Positions 14,999 through 22,796 of a stretch of DNA of 36,516 nucleotides are shown in pieces; the first letter of the stretch is position 1, and each line of letters opens with the position of its first letter. A program made the position numbers and the translations under genes. Where the stretch lies: the NCBI GenBank assembly GCA_001872725.1, contig MNWR01000026.1, positions 1 to 36,516 on the forward strand, written 5' to 3'. The DNA comes from Proteobacteria bacterium CG1_02_64_396 (GTDB lineage Bacteria; Pseudomonadota; MNWR01; CG1-02-64-396). The notes beneath the pieces were generated by a model. That model did no database searches and had not been told where the DNA came from. It was given only the letters and a program-made list of their open reading frames with translations.

Positions 14999-17701
14999 TT
15001 ATTTCTTTTCAGCCAGCACCGCTTGAGCGGCGGCGAGACGTGTGATCGGCACCCGGAAGGGGCTGCACGAGACATAATCGAGCCCGGCCGCATGGAAAAA
15101 CATCACCGAGGTGGGGTCGCCTCCGTGCTCGCCGCAGACCCCCAGCTTGATGTCGGGACGGGTGGCGCGCCCCCTTTCGATCCCCATCTTGACCAGCTGG
15201 CCAACTCCGCCCACGTCAATCGAGACGAAGGGGTCTTTTTCGTAGATCCCCTTGCGGACGTATTCGCCGAGGAACGAACCGGCGTCGTCGCGGGAGATCC
15301 CCAGGCTGGTCTGGGTCAGATCGTTGGTGCCGAAGCTGAAGAACTGCGCCTCGTGCGCAATCTCGTCGGCGGTCACTGCGGCGCGGGGCAGCTCGATCAT
15401 GGTGCCGATCATGTAGGTCACCTCGACCCCGGTCTCACGCAGCACCTGGTCGGCCACCGCCACCGCCTGTTTTTTCAGCAGCGCCAGTTCGGACTGCTTG
15501 CCCACCAGGGGGATCATGATCTCGGGAACGATGCTGAACCCATCGTTTTTTACCAGCTCGCAGGCAGCCTCCATGATGGCGCGGACCTGCATTTCGTAGA
15601 TCTCGGGGTAGGTAATCGCCAGACGGCAACCGCGATGTCCAAGCATCGGGTTGAACTCGTGCAGGGCAGCGACCTTTTCTTTGAGTTTTTCTTTCATCGC
15701 GCCGCTGGCCCGGGCTACCTCGGCGATCTCTTCGTCGGTGTGGGGAAGGAACTCGTGCAGCGGGGGATCGAGCAGGCGGATGGTGCAGGGGTAACCCTTC
15801 ATCGCCTTGAAGATGCCGCTGAAATCCTCGCGCTGCATCGGCAGCAGCTTGTCGAGCGCCTTACGGCGACCCGCCACGTCGTCGGCCAGAATCATCTCGC
15901 GCACGGCGGTGATGCGGTCGCCGTCGAAGAACATGTGCTCGGTCCGGCATAGGCCGATTCCCTCGGCGCCAAAACTACGTGCCACCTCGGCATCGTGGGG
16001 GGTGTCGGCATTGGTGCGCACCTTCAAACGGCGGATCTCGTCGACCCAGCCCATCAAACGACCGAACTCGCCCGAAAGCTCTGGGGAGCGGGTGGGAACC
16101 CGGCCCAGCATGATCTCGCCGGTCGAGCCGTCCAGGGTGATCCAGTCGCCCTTGTTGACGGAGATGTAACCGACGTTGAACAGCTCGGATTCGTAGTCGA
16201 TCTGGATCTCGCCGCAGCCCGAGACGCAGCAACGCCCCATGCCGCGGGCGACCACCGCCGCGTGGGAGGTGGTGCCGCCGCGGGCGGTCAAAATTCCCTG
16301 GGCGGCGTGCATGCCGTGGATGTCTTCGGGGCTGGTCTCGATGCGGACCAGAATGACGCTTTCACCCTTCTCGGCCCACTCCATGGCGTCATCGGCGTGG
16401 AAGACCACCTTACCGGTGGCGGCGCCGGGGGATGCGGGCAGACCGCGGGCGATCACCTTCTTCTCGGCGTTGGGGTCCAAGGTAGGGTGCAGCAGTTGAT
16501 CAAGCCGCTCGGGCTCAATGCGGGCCACCGCCTGCTCTTTGGTGATCATCCCCTCGTCGACCATGTCGACGGCGATCTTCACCCCGGCCCGGATGGTCCG
16601 CTTGCCGTTGCGGGTTTGCAGCAACCAGAGGCGGTTTTTCTGGATGGTGAACTCGATGTCCTGCATGTCGCGGTAGTGGTTTTCAAGCCGCTTGTAGACG
16701 GTCACCAACTCGCCGAAGACCTCGGGCATCGCCTCTTCCAGCGAGGGGAAGCGGCTCTTGCGGTCGACCTCGGGCACGCTGTTCGAAAGGGCCCATTCCC
16801 GACTACCGGCCTGGGTGATCTGCTGGGGGGTGCGGATGCCGGCCACCACATCCTCGCCCTGGGCGTTGATGAGGAATTCGCCGAAGAAGACGTGCTCGCC
16901 GGTGGAGGGGTCGCGGGTGAAGGCCACCCCGGTGGCGCAGTCGTCGCCCATGTTGCCGAAGACCATGGCGCAGACGCTCACGGCGGTACCCCAGGACTCG
17001 GGGATGTCGTGCAGGCGGCGATAGGTGATGGCCCGGTCGTTCATCCACGAATTGAAGACGGCGCCGACGGCGGCCCAGAGCTGCTCTTTCGGAGACTCGG
17101 GGAAGGGCTTGCCGGTTTTGTTTTCGATGATCCCTTTGAAGGTGGCGACCAGCCCCTTCATATCTTCGGCAGACAACTCGGTATCGAGCGCCACGCCGCG
17201 GGCTTTTTTCAAAGACTCAAGGGCGTGTTCGAAGTGGTGGTGATCGACCTCCAGCACCACGTCGCCAAACATCTGCAAAAAGCGGCGGTAGGAATCCCAG
17301 GCGAAACGCTCGTTGCCCGATTGCTTAATCACCCCCTGCACCGTGGTGTCGTTCATACCCAGGTTGAGAACGGTGTCCATCATGCCGGGCATTGACACCC
17401 GGGCGCCGGAGCGCACCGAAACCAGCAGGGGATTTTCGGCGTCGCCGAATTTAGCCCCCATCTCGGCCTCGACACGGGCCATGGCGGCGTCGACCTCAGA
17501 TTCCAGCCCGGCGGGGTACTGGCGGTTATTGTCGTAGTAGGCGGTGCAGATCTCGGTGGTGATGGTGAAACCGGCGGGAACCGGTATGCCGAGCGTGGCC
17601 ATCTCGGCCAGGTTGGCCCCCTTGCCCCCCAGCAGGTTCTTCATGGAGGCGTCGCCCTCGGCAACTGCGCCACCGTAGTAATAAACCATCTTGTTCGCCA
17701 T
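14999..17701 (-). CDS. ppdK: Pyruvate, phosphate dikinase
   Basis: 900 residues, full length for bacterial PPDK. Interconverts pyruvate, ATP and Pi with PEP, AMP and PPi; it serves gluconeogenesis or PPi-dependent glycolysis. The N-terminal ATP-grasp domain begins with LLGGKGANLAEMA. The swivelling phosphohistidine domain carries H480 in GGTTSHAAVVARGMG. The C-terminal TIM-barrel PEP domain has GLCRTEHMFF, NPMLGHRGCRL, FGTNDLTQT and the catalytic C856 in GVCGEHGGDP. AGGGGGAG precedes the ATG. The order glyQ-glyS-ppdK is well known from alphaproteobacteria. No PPDK regulatory protein (PEP synthase/PPDK RP) lies in the window. Confidence 0.96.
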   Translation of the reverse strand: MANKMVYYYGGAVAEGDASMKNLLGGKGANLAEMATLGIPVPAGFTITTEICTAYYDNNRQYPAGLESEVDAAMARVEAEMGAKFGDAENPLLVSVRSGARVSMPGMMDTVLNLGMNDTTVQGVIKQSGNERFAWDSYRRFLQMFGDVVLEVDHHHFEHALESLKKARGVALDTELSAEDMKGLVATFKGIIENKTGKPFPESPKEQLWAAVGAVFNSWMNDRAITYRRLHDIPESWGTAVSVCAMVFGNMGDDCATGVAFTRDPSTGEHVFFGEFLINAQGEDVVAGIRTPQQITQAGSREWALSNSVPEVDRKSRFPSLEEAMPEVFGELVTVYKRLENHYRDMQDIEFTIQKNRLWLLQTRNGKRTIRAGVKIAVDMVDEGMITKEQAVARIEPERLDQLLHPTLDPNAEKKVIARGLPASPGAATGKVVFHADDAMEWAEKGESVILVRIETSPEDIHGMHAAQGILTARGGTTSHAAVVARGMGRCCVSGCGEIQIDYESELFNVGYISVNKGDWITLDGSTGEIMLGRVPTRSPELSGEFGRLMGWVDEIRRLKVRTNADTPHDAEVARSFGAEGIGLCRTEHMFFDGDRITAVREMILADDVAGRRKALDKLLPMQREDFSGIFKAMKGYPCTIRLLDPPLHEFLPHTDEEIAEVARASGAMKEKLKEKVAALHEFNPMLGHRGCRLAITYPEIYEMQVRAIMEAACELVKNDGFSIVPEIMIPLVGKQSELALLKKQAVAVADQVLRETGVEVTYMIGTMIELPRAAVTADEIAHEAQFFSFGTNDLTQTSLGISRDDAGSFLGEYVRKGIYEKDPFVSIDVGGVGQLVKMGIERGRATRPDIKLGVCGEHGGDPTSVMFFHAAGLDYVSCSPFRVPITRLAAAQAVLAEKK

Positions 17702-17771
17702 GACTCCCCCTTCGCACGAAGGCGATCGGTCCGTCTACCAAAAGATCAAAAAATGTTTGAATGGATTGGGT
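17702..17771 (-). promoter_or_regulatory. glyS-ppdK intergenic spacer
   Basis: A 70-bp spacer with an AT-rich core (17740-17760) in an otherwise GC-rich region. It could carry a weak internal promoter or a leader for ppdK, which has its own strong ribosome site at its 3' side. I cannot assign -35/-10 boxes with confidence and see no terminator hairpin. Confidence 0.3.
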
Positions 17772-19874
17772 TTAGGCCACTTCGGCCGCGACGTCGAGCA
17801 GGGCGATGTCGCCCACCAGCCGGAACAAACCGTGGATCTCGGCCAGAAGCCCCAAACGACGCGACCGCACCGATGGCTCCTCGGCCATCACCAAAATGGT
17901 ATCGAAGAACCGGTCGACCGGCTCCCGAAATTGCGCGGTCAAGGTTAAGGCATCGACCCACGCCTGCCCCGAAACCGCCTCTTCAATTTGGGCCCCCAGG
18001 GCGACCACCGCATCGAGCAGCGCCCCCTCCTCGGCCTCTAGACCCTGCTCCCCCTCGTGGGGCAGCCGTTTGGGCTCATCCACCGCCTTGGCCAGGATGT
18101 TGTGGATCCGCTTGTGGGCCGCAGCCAGGCTCGCCGCCGCTTCGCCAGCCCGAAAGGCCGACAGCGCCTCAACCCGCGCCTGCACCAACACCGGGTCATC
18201 ATCAACCACCGCCAAAGCCGCCGCGATGACATCCTGGGGATGGGACCACAGCCCTGGCAAACGCCCCGCCACGAAGGCGGTCAGGTCGTCGCTCAGGGTT
18301 TGAGGCTCGACCGTCAACATACCCGCCGGGAACCCCTCGATGGCATGGGCGAAGATCTTGCGCAGATTCAGGCGGAGCGATCCGGCCAACACGATGCGCA
18401 GCACCCCGAGGGCTGCGCGGCGCAGACCGTAGGGATCCTGCGACCCGGTGGGACGCATGCCGATACCGAAGGCGCCGACCAGGGTGTCGATGCGATCGGC
18501 CAGGGCCAGCACCGTCCCCGCCGCCGTGGCGGGCAGGGCCGAATCCTCGCGGCCGGTCGGCAAATACTGCTCGCGCAGCGCCACCGCCACCGCCTCGGGC
18601 TCGCCGTCGTGTCGGGCGTACTTCTCGCCCATGATCCCCTGCAACTCGGGGAACTCCCCGACCATCTCGGTGAGCAGGTCGGCCTTGGCGAGCTCGGCGG
18701 CCCGGTCGGCGGCCGCCTCGCAGGCACCCCCGAACGCGGCATCGACCGCCGGGGCGAGCAGCGGTGCCAAGCGGCGCACCCGTGCGCTCTTGTCGGCCAT
18801 GCTCCCCAAACCCTTGGCGAAGGTCACCCCCTCCAGCCCGGCGATGCGATGCGACAGGGGATGTTTGCGGTCCTGGTCGAAGAAGAACATGCCGTCCGAC
18901 AGCCGCGCCCGCAGCACCCGCTCGTTGCCCGCCTGAATCGCCGCCATCGCATCCGACTCAAGGTTGGCGACCGTGATGAAACGGGGCAGCAGATGGCCGT
19001 CGCCGCCTTCGATCACAAAGAACTTCTGGTGGCTGCGCATCGAGGTCATCAGCACCTCGCGGGGCAACGCCATGAACCGACCATCGACATGGCCGATGAC
19101 CGGCACCGGCCATTCGACCAGATTGGTCACCTCTTCGAGCAGCGCCTCGTCCTCGACCAGCACCCCCCCTGCATCTTGGGCGCACAGGGCGATGTCGGCG
19201 GCGATCTTCTGGCGGCGGGCCAGTTCGACCGGCATCACCTTGGCGGCCTCCATCGCCGTCAGGTAGTCGTCGGCCTGGACCAGTGGCACCGGCGTGGGGG
19301 CGAGGAAGCGGTGGCCGCGGGTGGTCCGCCCGGCGGCGACCATCTCCAGCTCGAAGGGGATCACCTCGTCGCCGAGCAGGGCAACGATCCAGTGCAGGGG
19401 GCGGCAGAAGCGCAGCCGATGGTTGCCCCAGCGCATCGATTTGGGGAAGGGGATCGCCTGAATCAGTCCCGGCAACGCGGCAGCCAATACCTCGGCGGTC
19501 GCCTTGCCCGGCTCGATCCAGCTGCGCCCCATGTAGATCCCTTTGGGGGTCTCGATCTTCTCAAGCTCGGCGACCTCAACCTTTTGGCCTCGGGCGAACC
19601 CTTGCAGCGCCTTGGTTGGATGGCCGTCTGAGTCAAAGGCAGACTCGACGGCGGGGCCGAGTTTTTCCATGCGGCGGTCGGGCTGGCGGGGGCTCATCCC
19701 CGCAATCGACACCCCGATGCGGCGAGGGGTGGCCAACGTAGTGATGTGCTCGTAGCCGATTCCCTCTTGGCCCAACAACGTTTCAATCGACTCGCGCAGC
19801 GCTTGTGAGGACTGGCTGACCACCTTGGCGGGGAATTCCTCCACCCCGAGTTCGAGCAGGAAGGTGCGATTCAT
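17772..19874 (-). CDS. glyS: Glycyl-tRNA synthetase beta subunit
   Basis: 700 residues, the normal length of the beta chain of the bacterial alpha2-beta2 glycyl-tRNA synthetase. The N-terminus [14 protein letters not shown] and blocks such as [46 protein letters not shown] and [21 protein letters not shown] are family hallmarks. The C-terminal helical anticodon-binding region follows. It overlaps the glyQ stop by 4 bp. The start ATG at 19874 is unambiguous. Confidence 0.97.
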   Translation of the reverse strand: MNRTFLLELGVEEFPAKVVSQSSQALRESIETLLGQEGIGYEHITTLATPRRIGVSIAGMSPRQPDRRMEKLGPAVESAFDSDGHPTKALQGFARGQKVEVAELEKIETPKGIYMGRSWIEPGKATAEVLAAALPGLIQAIPFPKSMRWGNHRLRFCRPLHWIVALLGDEVIPFELEMVAAGRTTRGHRFLAPTPVPLVQADDYLTAMEAAKVMPVELARRQKIAADIALCAQDAGGVLVEDEALLEEVTNLVEWPVPVIGHVDGRFMALPREVLMTSMRSHQKFFVIEGGDGHLLPRFITVANLESDAMAAIQAGNERVLRARLSDGMFFFDQDRKHPLSHRIAGLEGVTFAKGLGSMADKSARVRRLAPLLAPAVDAAFGGACEAAADRAAELAKADLLTEMVGEFPELQGIMGEKYARHDGEPEAVAVALREQYLPTGREDSALPATAAGTVLALADRIDTLVGAFGIGMRPTGSQDPYGLRRAALGVLRIVLAGSLRLNLRKIFAHAIEGFPAGMLTVEPQTLSDDLTAFVAGRLPGLWSHPQDVIAAALAVVDDDPVLVQARVEALSAFRAGEAAASLAAAHKRIHNILAKAVDEPKRLPHEGEQGLEAEEGALLDAVVALGAQIEEAVSGQAWVDALTLTAQFREPVDRFFDTILVMAEEPSVRSRRLGLLAEIHGLFRLVGDIALLDVAAEVA

Positions 19875-20755
19875 TCAGCCACCCCCTGGTGGGCCAGCAT
19901 GGGGAAGCCCAGCTCTTCGCGGCTTTGCAGGTAGCGGGCGGCGCACATCCGCGCCAAGCGGCGCACCCGTCCAATGAAGCGGGCCCGCTCGGTCACCGAA
20001 ATCGCACCGCGGGCATCGAGCAGATTGAAGGCATGGGAGGATTTCATGCAGTAGTCGTAGGCAGGCAGCGCCATCCCCTGTTCGCACAACCGCTCGCACT
20101 CACCCTCGAACCGATCGAACAAACCGAAAAGCATCGCGACGTTGGCCTGCTCGAAGTTGAAGCCGGAGCCCTCGACCTCAAGCTGATGGGCGACCTCGCC
20201 GTAGGTGGTGGTTTCGTTCCACTTGAGGTCATAGACGTTGTCGACCCCTTGCAGGTACATCGCCAGCCGCTCCAGCCCGTAGGTGATCTCGCCGCTGATC
20301 GGGTCGAGGTCGATGCCACCACACTGCTGGAAGTAGGTGAACTGGGTGACCTCCATGCCGTCGAGCCACACCTCCCAACCCAAACCCCAGGCGCCCAGGG
20401 TGGGGGACTCCCAGTCGTCTTCGACGAAGCGGATGTCGTGGGCCAGGGGATCGATCCCAATGGCGCGCAGGCTGCCCAGGTAGAGCTCTTGAATGGCGTC
20501 GGGGGAGGGCTTGAGGATGACCTGAAACTGGTAGTAGTGCTGAAGCCGGTTGGGGTTATCGCCGTAGCGGCCATCTTTGGGGCGGCGCGAGGGCTGCACA
20601 TAGGCGGCCCGCCAGGGCTCGGGACCCAGGGCGCGCAGGAAGGTGGCGGGGTGGAACGTGCCGGCTCCGACTTCGCTGTCGTAAGGCTGAAGGAGCAGAC
20701 ACCCCTGCTCGGCCCAGTAGCGTTGCAGCGCCAGGATCAGCGATTGGAAGGTCAC
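19871..20755 (-). CDS. glyQ: Glycyl-tRNA synthetase alpha subunit
   Basis: 294 residues. The catalytic chain of the tetrameric class II enzyme, which charges tRNA-Gly. The N-terminus [24 protein letters not shown], then [34 protein letters not shown], is characteristic; [12 protein letters not shown] and later blocks also match. The start is a GTG at 20755 with AAGGA about 8 nt upstream. It heads the glyQ-glyS-ppdK operon; the promoter should lie in 20756-20950. Confidence 0.97.
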   Translation of the reverse strand: MTFQSLILALQRYWAEQGCLLLQPYDSEVGAGTFHPATFLRALGPEPWRAAYVQPSRRPKDGRYGDNPNRLQHYYQFQVILKPSPDAIQELYLGSLRAIGIDPLAHDIRFVEDDWESPTLGAWGLGWEVWLDGMEVTQFTYFQQCGGIDLDPISGEITYGLERLAMYLQGVDNVYDLKWNETTTYGEVAHQLEVEGSGFNFEQANVAMLFGLFDRFEGECERLCEQGMALPAYDYCMKSSHAFNLLDARGAISVTERARFIGRVRRLARMCAARYLQSREELGFPMLAHQGVAE

Positions 20756-20794
20756 GGTCGGGGGATCCTTGGGGGAGGGTAACCTGTGTGATTT

Positions 20795-20858
20795 ATGCCG
20801 GTTTTTCCCGGTTCCAAGCCTGGGCCTGTGGCCGGGCCGGAACGATACGGACCGGCAT
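20795..20858. other. Nested inverted repeat in the glyQ leader
   Basis: ATGCCGGT (20795-20802) pairs with ACCGGCAT (20851-20858). Inside, GTTCC pairs with GGAAC and GGCC-tgt-GGCC forms an apical hairpin. The structure begins 40 bp upstream of the glyQ start, within its probable 5' leader. It is not a tRNA: the TTCRANY loop and the anticodon arm are missing. It could be a leader structure or a decayed palindromic repeat. Confidence 0.45.
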
Positions 20859-20946
20859 GGGGGGGGTCAACCGTTGGAGGGACGCAAATTGTGCCTCGGC
20901 ACACAATAGGAAGAAAAAGTGAGCCCCTTTTGCTCGATTTAGCGCC

Positions 20947-21124
20947 TCTTAGGGGAACGCTGAATAGGCCTTCTGCCTTTTCCAGCAGCACTTCTCAAAA
21001 ACCAAACGTAAGGCGCCCTGAGGCAGCGTGATTTTGCGGCGCTCGCAAAAACAATCGCGGCCGTTCCTGGTTTTGGCGACCCCTCCATGGGTCACGGACA
21101 GACGCCGAATCCATCGACGTTCCC
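20947..21124 (+). repeat. Dispersed ~170-bp intergenic repeat, copy B
   Basis: This stretch aligns, at roughly 70-75% by eye, with the reverse complement of 22611-22796 (copy A). Shared blocks include CAAAAACCAAA, the AGGCGCC-TGAGGC core, GCGTTCCTG/CCGTTCCTG, TTTTGGCGACCC and TGGGTC. The ends are loosely inverted (GGGGAACG at the left, CGTTCCCCC at the right), like a decayed non-autonomous element. It directly abuts the HipA remnant. Confidence 0.7.
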
Positions 21125-21372
21125 CCAATACAGCAACCCGCTGTCGCGCCAGATCGCGCACATCATCCCCCACGTCGGGATGGTCTGCGACCATCGACCA
21201 ATATCGGCGCGCCAACAGGATCATCGGCTGCAAAATGGGTGGGGGGATCGTCCCTGTTTTCAGGGGGGGGAAGGGTTTCGGGGATGTAGCCGGAGGGAAG
21301 GGGGGCTAGGGCCATGGGCAACATGTCGTAGATAGGGGCCAAGGTGAAGGGTGGGGTCGTCCACCAAGAACG
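21125..21372 (-). pseudogene. C-terminal remnant of a HipA/YjjJ-family kinase toxin
   Basis: Read on the minus strand from 21372 the frame gives PPFTLAPIYDMLPMALAP, then a proline-rich stretch, then LLARRYWSMVADHPDV and VRDLARQRVAVL. The block LAPxYDMLPM-x-AP and the closing A-R-x-W-x-x-V-A...R-x-x-A are the C-terminal signature of HipA-type Ser/Thr kinase toxins, especially the YjjJ branch, as I remember them. Only ~80 residues remain. The 5' side is cut by the MITE at 21373, and the 3' side runs into repeat B, with the frame open until 20949. No kinase core and no HipB partner are present, so it is dead. Confidence 0.6.
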
Positions 21373-21588
21373 CTAGGAGTCTGTCGGGCTTGAGCGTCCG
21401 TAGCGAGCCGAGTGGGGAATCGAGGCCAAATTTTCACGGTTTTGAGGATCATAGTGGTGGCTATGTGACGAAAAACCGGGGGAATTTGGACCGATTACCC
21501 GCCGGCGCACGACTGCATGGATGCAGGAGGTAGCGCAATGCAGGAGCAATTGCCGAGTAGGACGATCTCAAGTCCGACAGACTCCTAG
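21373..21588. mobile_element. 208-bp MITE with 18-bp terminal inverted repeats and CTAG duplication
   Basis: The left end GAGTCTGTCGGGCTTGAG (21377-21394) and the right end CTCAAGTCCGACAGACTC (21567-21584) are inverted repeats with one mismatch in 18. Each is bordered by CTAG (21373-21376 and 21585-21588), consistent with a 4-bp target duplication. The 208-bp interior has no gene. This is a non-autonomous miniature element mobilised in trans; ends of this type and CTAG targets recall IS1182-like or IS4-like elements, but I cannot name the parent. The right CTAG supplies the TAG stop of the MshEN-domain gene. Confidence 0.88.
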
Positions 21589-22499
21589 GCCCCCTCCTCC
21601 TGCGACAAATGCTCCATCACCTGGGCTACCACCAGCTCCAGCAATTGCATGCGGTATTCGAGAGAGGCGATCCGTTCGTTGGCGGCGGTCAACGCCTCTT
21701 GCAGTACCGTCACATCGGGCGATTTAGCCGCAGGTTGGGGGCGGGCAACCGGCGTCATCTCGATGTCGATCTCGACCTCGATTTCGGACTCGGGGGGCAA
21801 CGGGGCAACACGGACGGCTTTGGCCCCCTTGTCTTTGGGGGGCTCCTCGATCTGGATGGATTCGACCGGGGCGGACGCCTCGATAGGAGAGGGTGCCGGG
21901 GGGGGCTTGTCCCCTTTTTGGGTGGGGGCAGGAGGGGTGGCGCCGGGAATACGGGCGCGGATCAACACCTCGCTGTCGAAGCTGAAGCCCGCGCTGCCCA
22001 TGCCGAGCTCCTCCCGCGCCTTCTCTTCCATCTTGGCCCGCACCGCCTGCAGGATGTCGTCGTCCAGGGCGACCATGGCCCGCACCCGTTTGCTGGTGGA
22101 GAGCTCGATCCAGCTGATCGTCTCCATGTCGTCGGGATTGCTCATCGCCACAAAGATGAAGCGATCGGTGGCGTCCAGCGGCACGTAGCGCCCTTCGTAC
22201 ATCATCTCAAGGGTCAACAAGGGGACGAGGTTGGGATCGAAGGTGCGGTCCTTAAGCACAACCCCCGGCAATCCGAAGTATTGCCCCAACACCTTGGCCG
22301 CCGTGGGGCGATCCATAATCCCCTGCTCCACCGCCAGCGAAACCAACCGTTTGGGGGCCGCCGAGGTGTCGCGCCGCTGCTGATCGGCCAGCTCCTCAAG
22401 CTCCTGGGTCTCTAAAATGCCCTGCTCAACAAGAAATTCGCCGATCTTCTTTCGACGTTCGGCCTGTTGGGAGCCGGCTCCGGAGGTGGTTTTGCGCAT
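21585..22499 (-). CDS. Stand-alone MshEN (T2SSE N-terminal) domain protein
   Basis: 304 residues. Residues ~15-150 resemble the MshEN/GspE N-terminal domain, which binds c-di-GMP in MshE-type ATPases. Two copies of its motif can be read: KIGEFLVEQGILETQELEEL and KRLVSLAVEQGIMDRPTAAK, followed by LGQYFGLPGVVLKD and YVPLDATDRFIFVAMSNPDD. No ATPase domain follows. Instead there is a long Pro/Glu-rich linker (about 185-265) and a C-terminal coiled coil (TVLQEALTAANERIASLEYRMQLLELVV). It may be a c-di-GMP-responsive adaptor for a pilus or secretion machine encoded elsewhere. Its stop lies inside the MITE target site. The ribosome site is weak. Confidence 0.75.
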   Translation of the reverse strand: MRKTTSGAGSQQAERRKKIGEFLVEQGILETQELEELADQQRRDTSAAPKRLVSLAVEQGIMDRPTAAKVLGQYFGLPGVVLKDRTFDPNLVPLLTLEMMYEGRYVPLDATDRFIFVAMSNPDDMETISWIELSTSKRVRAMVALDDDILQAVRAKMEEKAREELGMGSAGFSFDSEVLIRARIPGATPPAPTQKGDKPPPAPSPIEASAPVESIQIEEPPKDKGAKAVRVAPLPPESEIEVEIDIEMTPVARPQPAAKSPDVTVLQEALTAANERIASLEYRMQLLELVVAQVMEHLSQEEGA

Positions 22500-22610
22500 G
22501 GCATCGCTCGCTCAACGAAAGAGGGATCAACATTACATTCCTGTAATCTGCTGCCAGTGTGGCGGATTCGGCTGGGACCGTCACCCCGCAAATTGAGTAC
22601 GCCCAAAGCT

Positions 22611-22796
22611 GCTTAAGGAAGCGCTGATTTAATAGCGCTTCCGAGCGACCCAGGGATGGGTCGCCAAAATCAGGAACGCCAGCGACTGATTTTGAAAGCG
22701 AAGCAAAAACCACATCGCCTCAAGGCGCCTACTTTTGGTTTTTGCGAAGCGTCGCTGAAAAAGGCGGGATGCCTTTAATCAGCGTCTCTTTAATGG
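22611..22796 (-). repeat. Dispersed ~170-bp intergenic repeat, copy A
   Basis: An inverted-orientation homologue of copy B (20947-21124). Its ends are imperfect terminal inverted repeats: AGCGCTGATTTAA near 22620 and TTTAATCAGCGTCT near 22774. Internal hairpins include AAGCGCT/AGCGCTT and GCGACCCAgggaTGGGTCGC. The right end overlaps the hoxC stop codon (TAA at 22790-22792), so the element abuts the hydrogenase gene directly. No ORF of note lies inside; it is a candidate MITE. Confidence 0.75.

Noticed and set aside
13964-15952. 662-codon plus-strand open frame across ftsY and ppdK
   Set aside because: Antisense shadow in GC-rich DNA; ftsY and ppdK on the minus strand are certain, and the translation is low-complexity His/Gly/Gln-rich.
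18057-19631. 524-codon plus-strand open frame over glyS
   Set aside because: Antisense shadow of glyS; no family character.
20795-20858. tRNA gene suggested by GGTTCCAAGCC and an 8-bp closing stem
   Set aside because: No TTCRANY loop, no anticodon arm and wrong arm spacing.
22780-22796. HoxC truncated by insertion of repeat A at its stop codon
   Set aside because: The element does abut the TAA, but H2-sensing large subunits normally end at this His, so loss of a C-terminal peptide is not needed to explain it.
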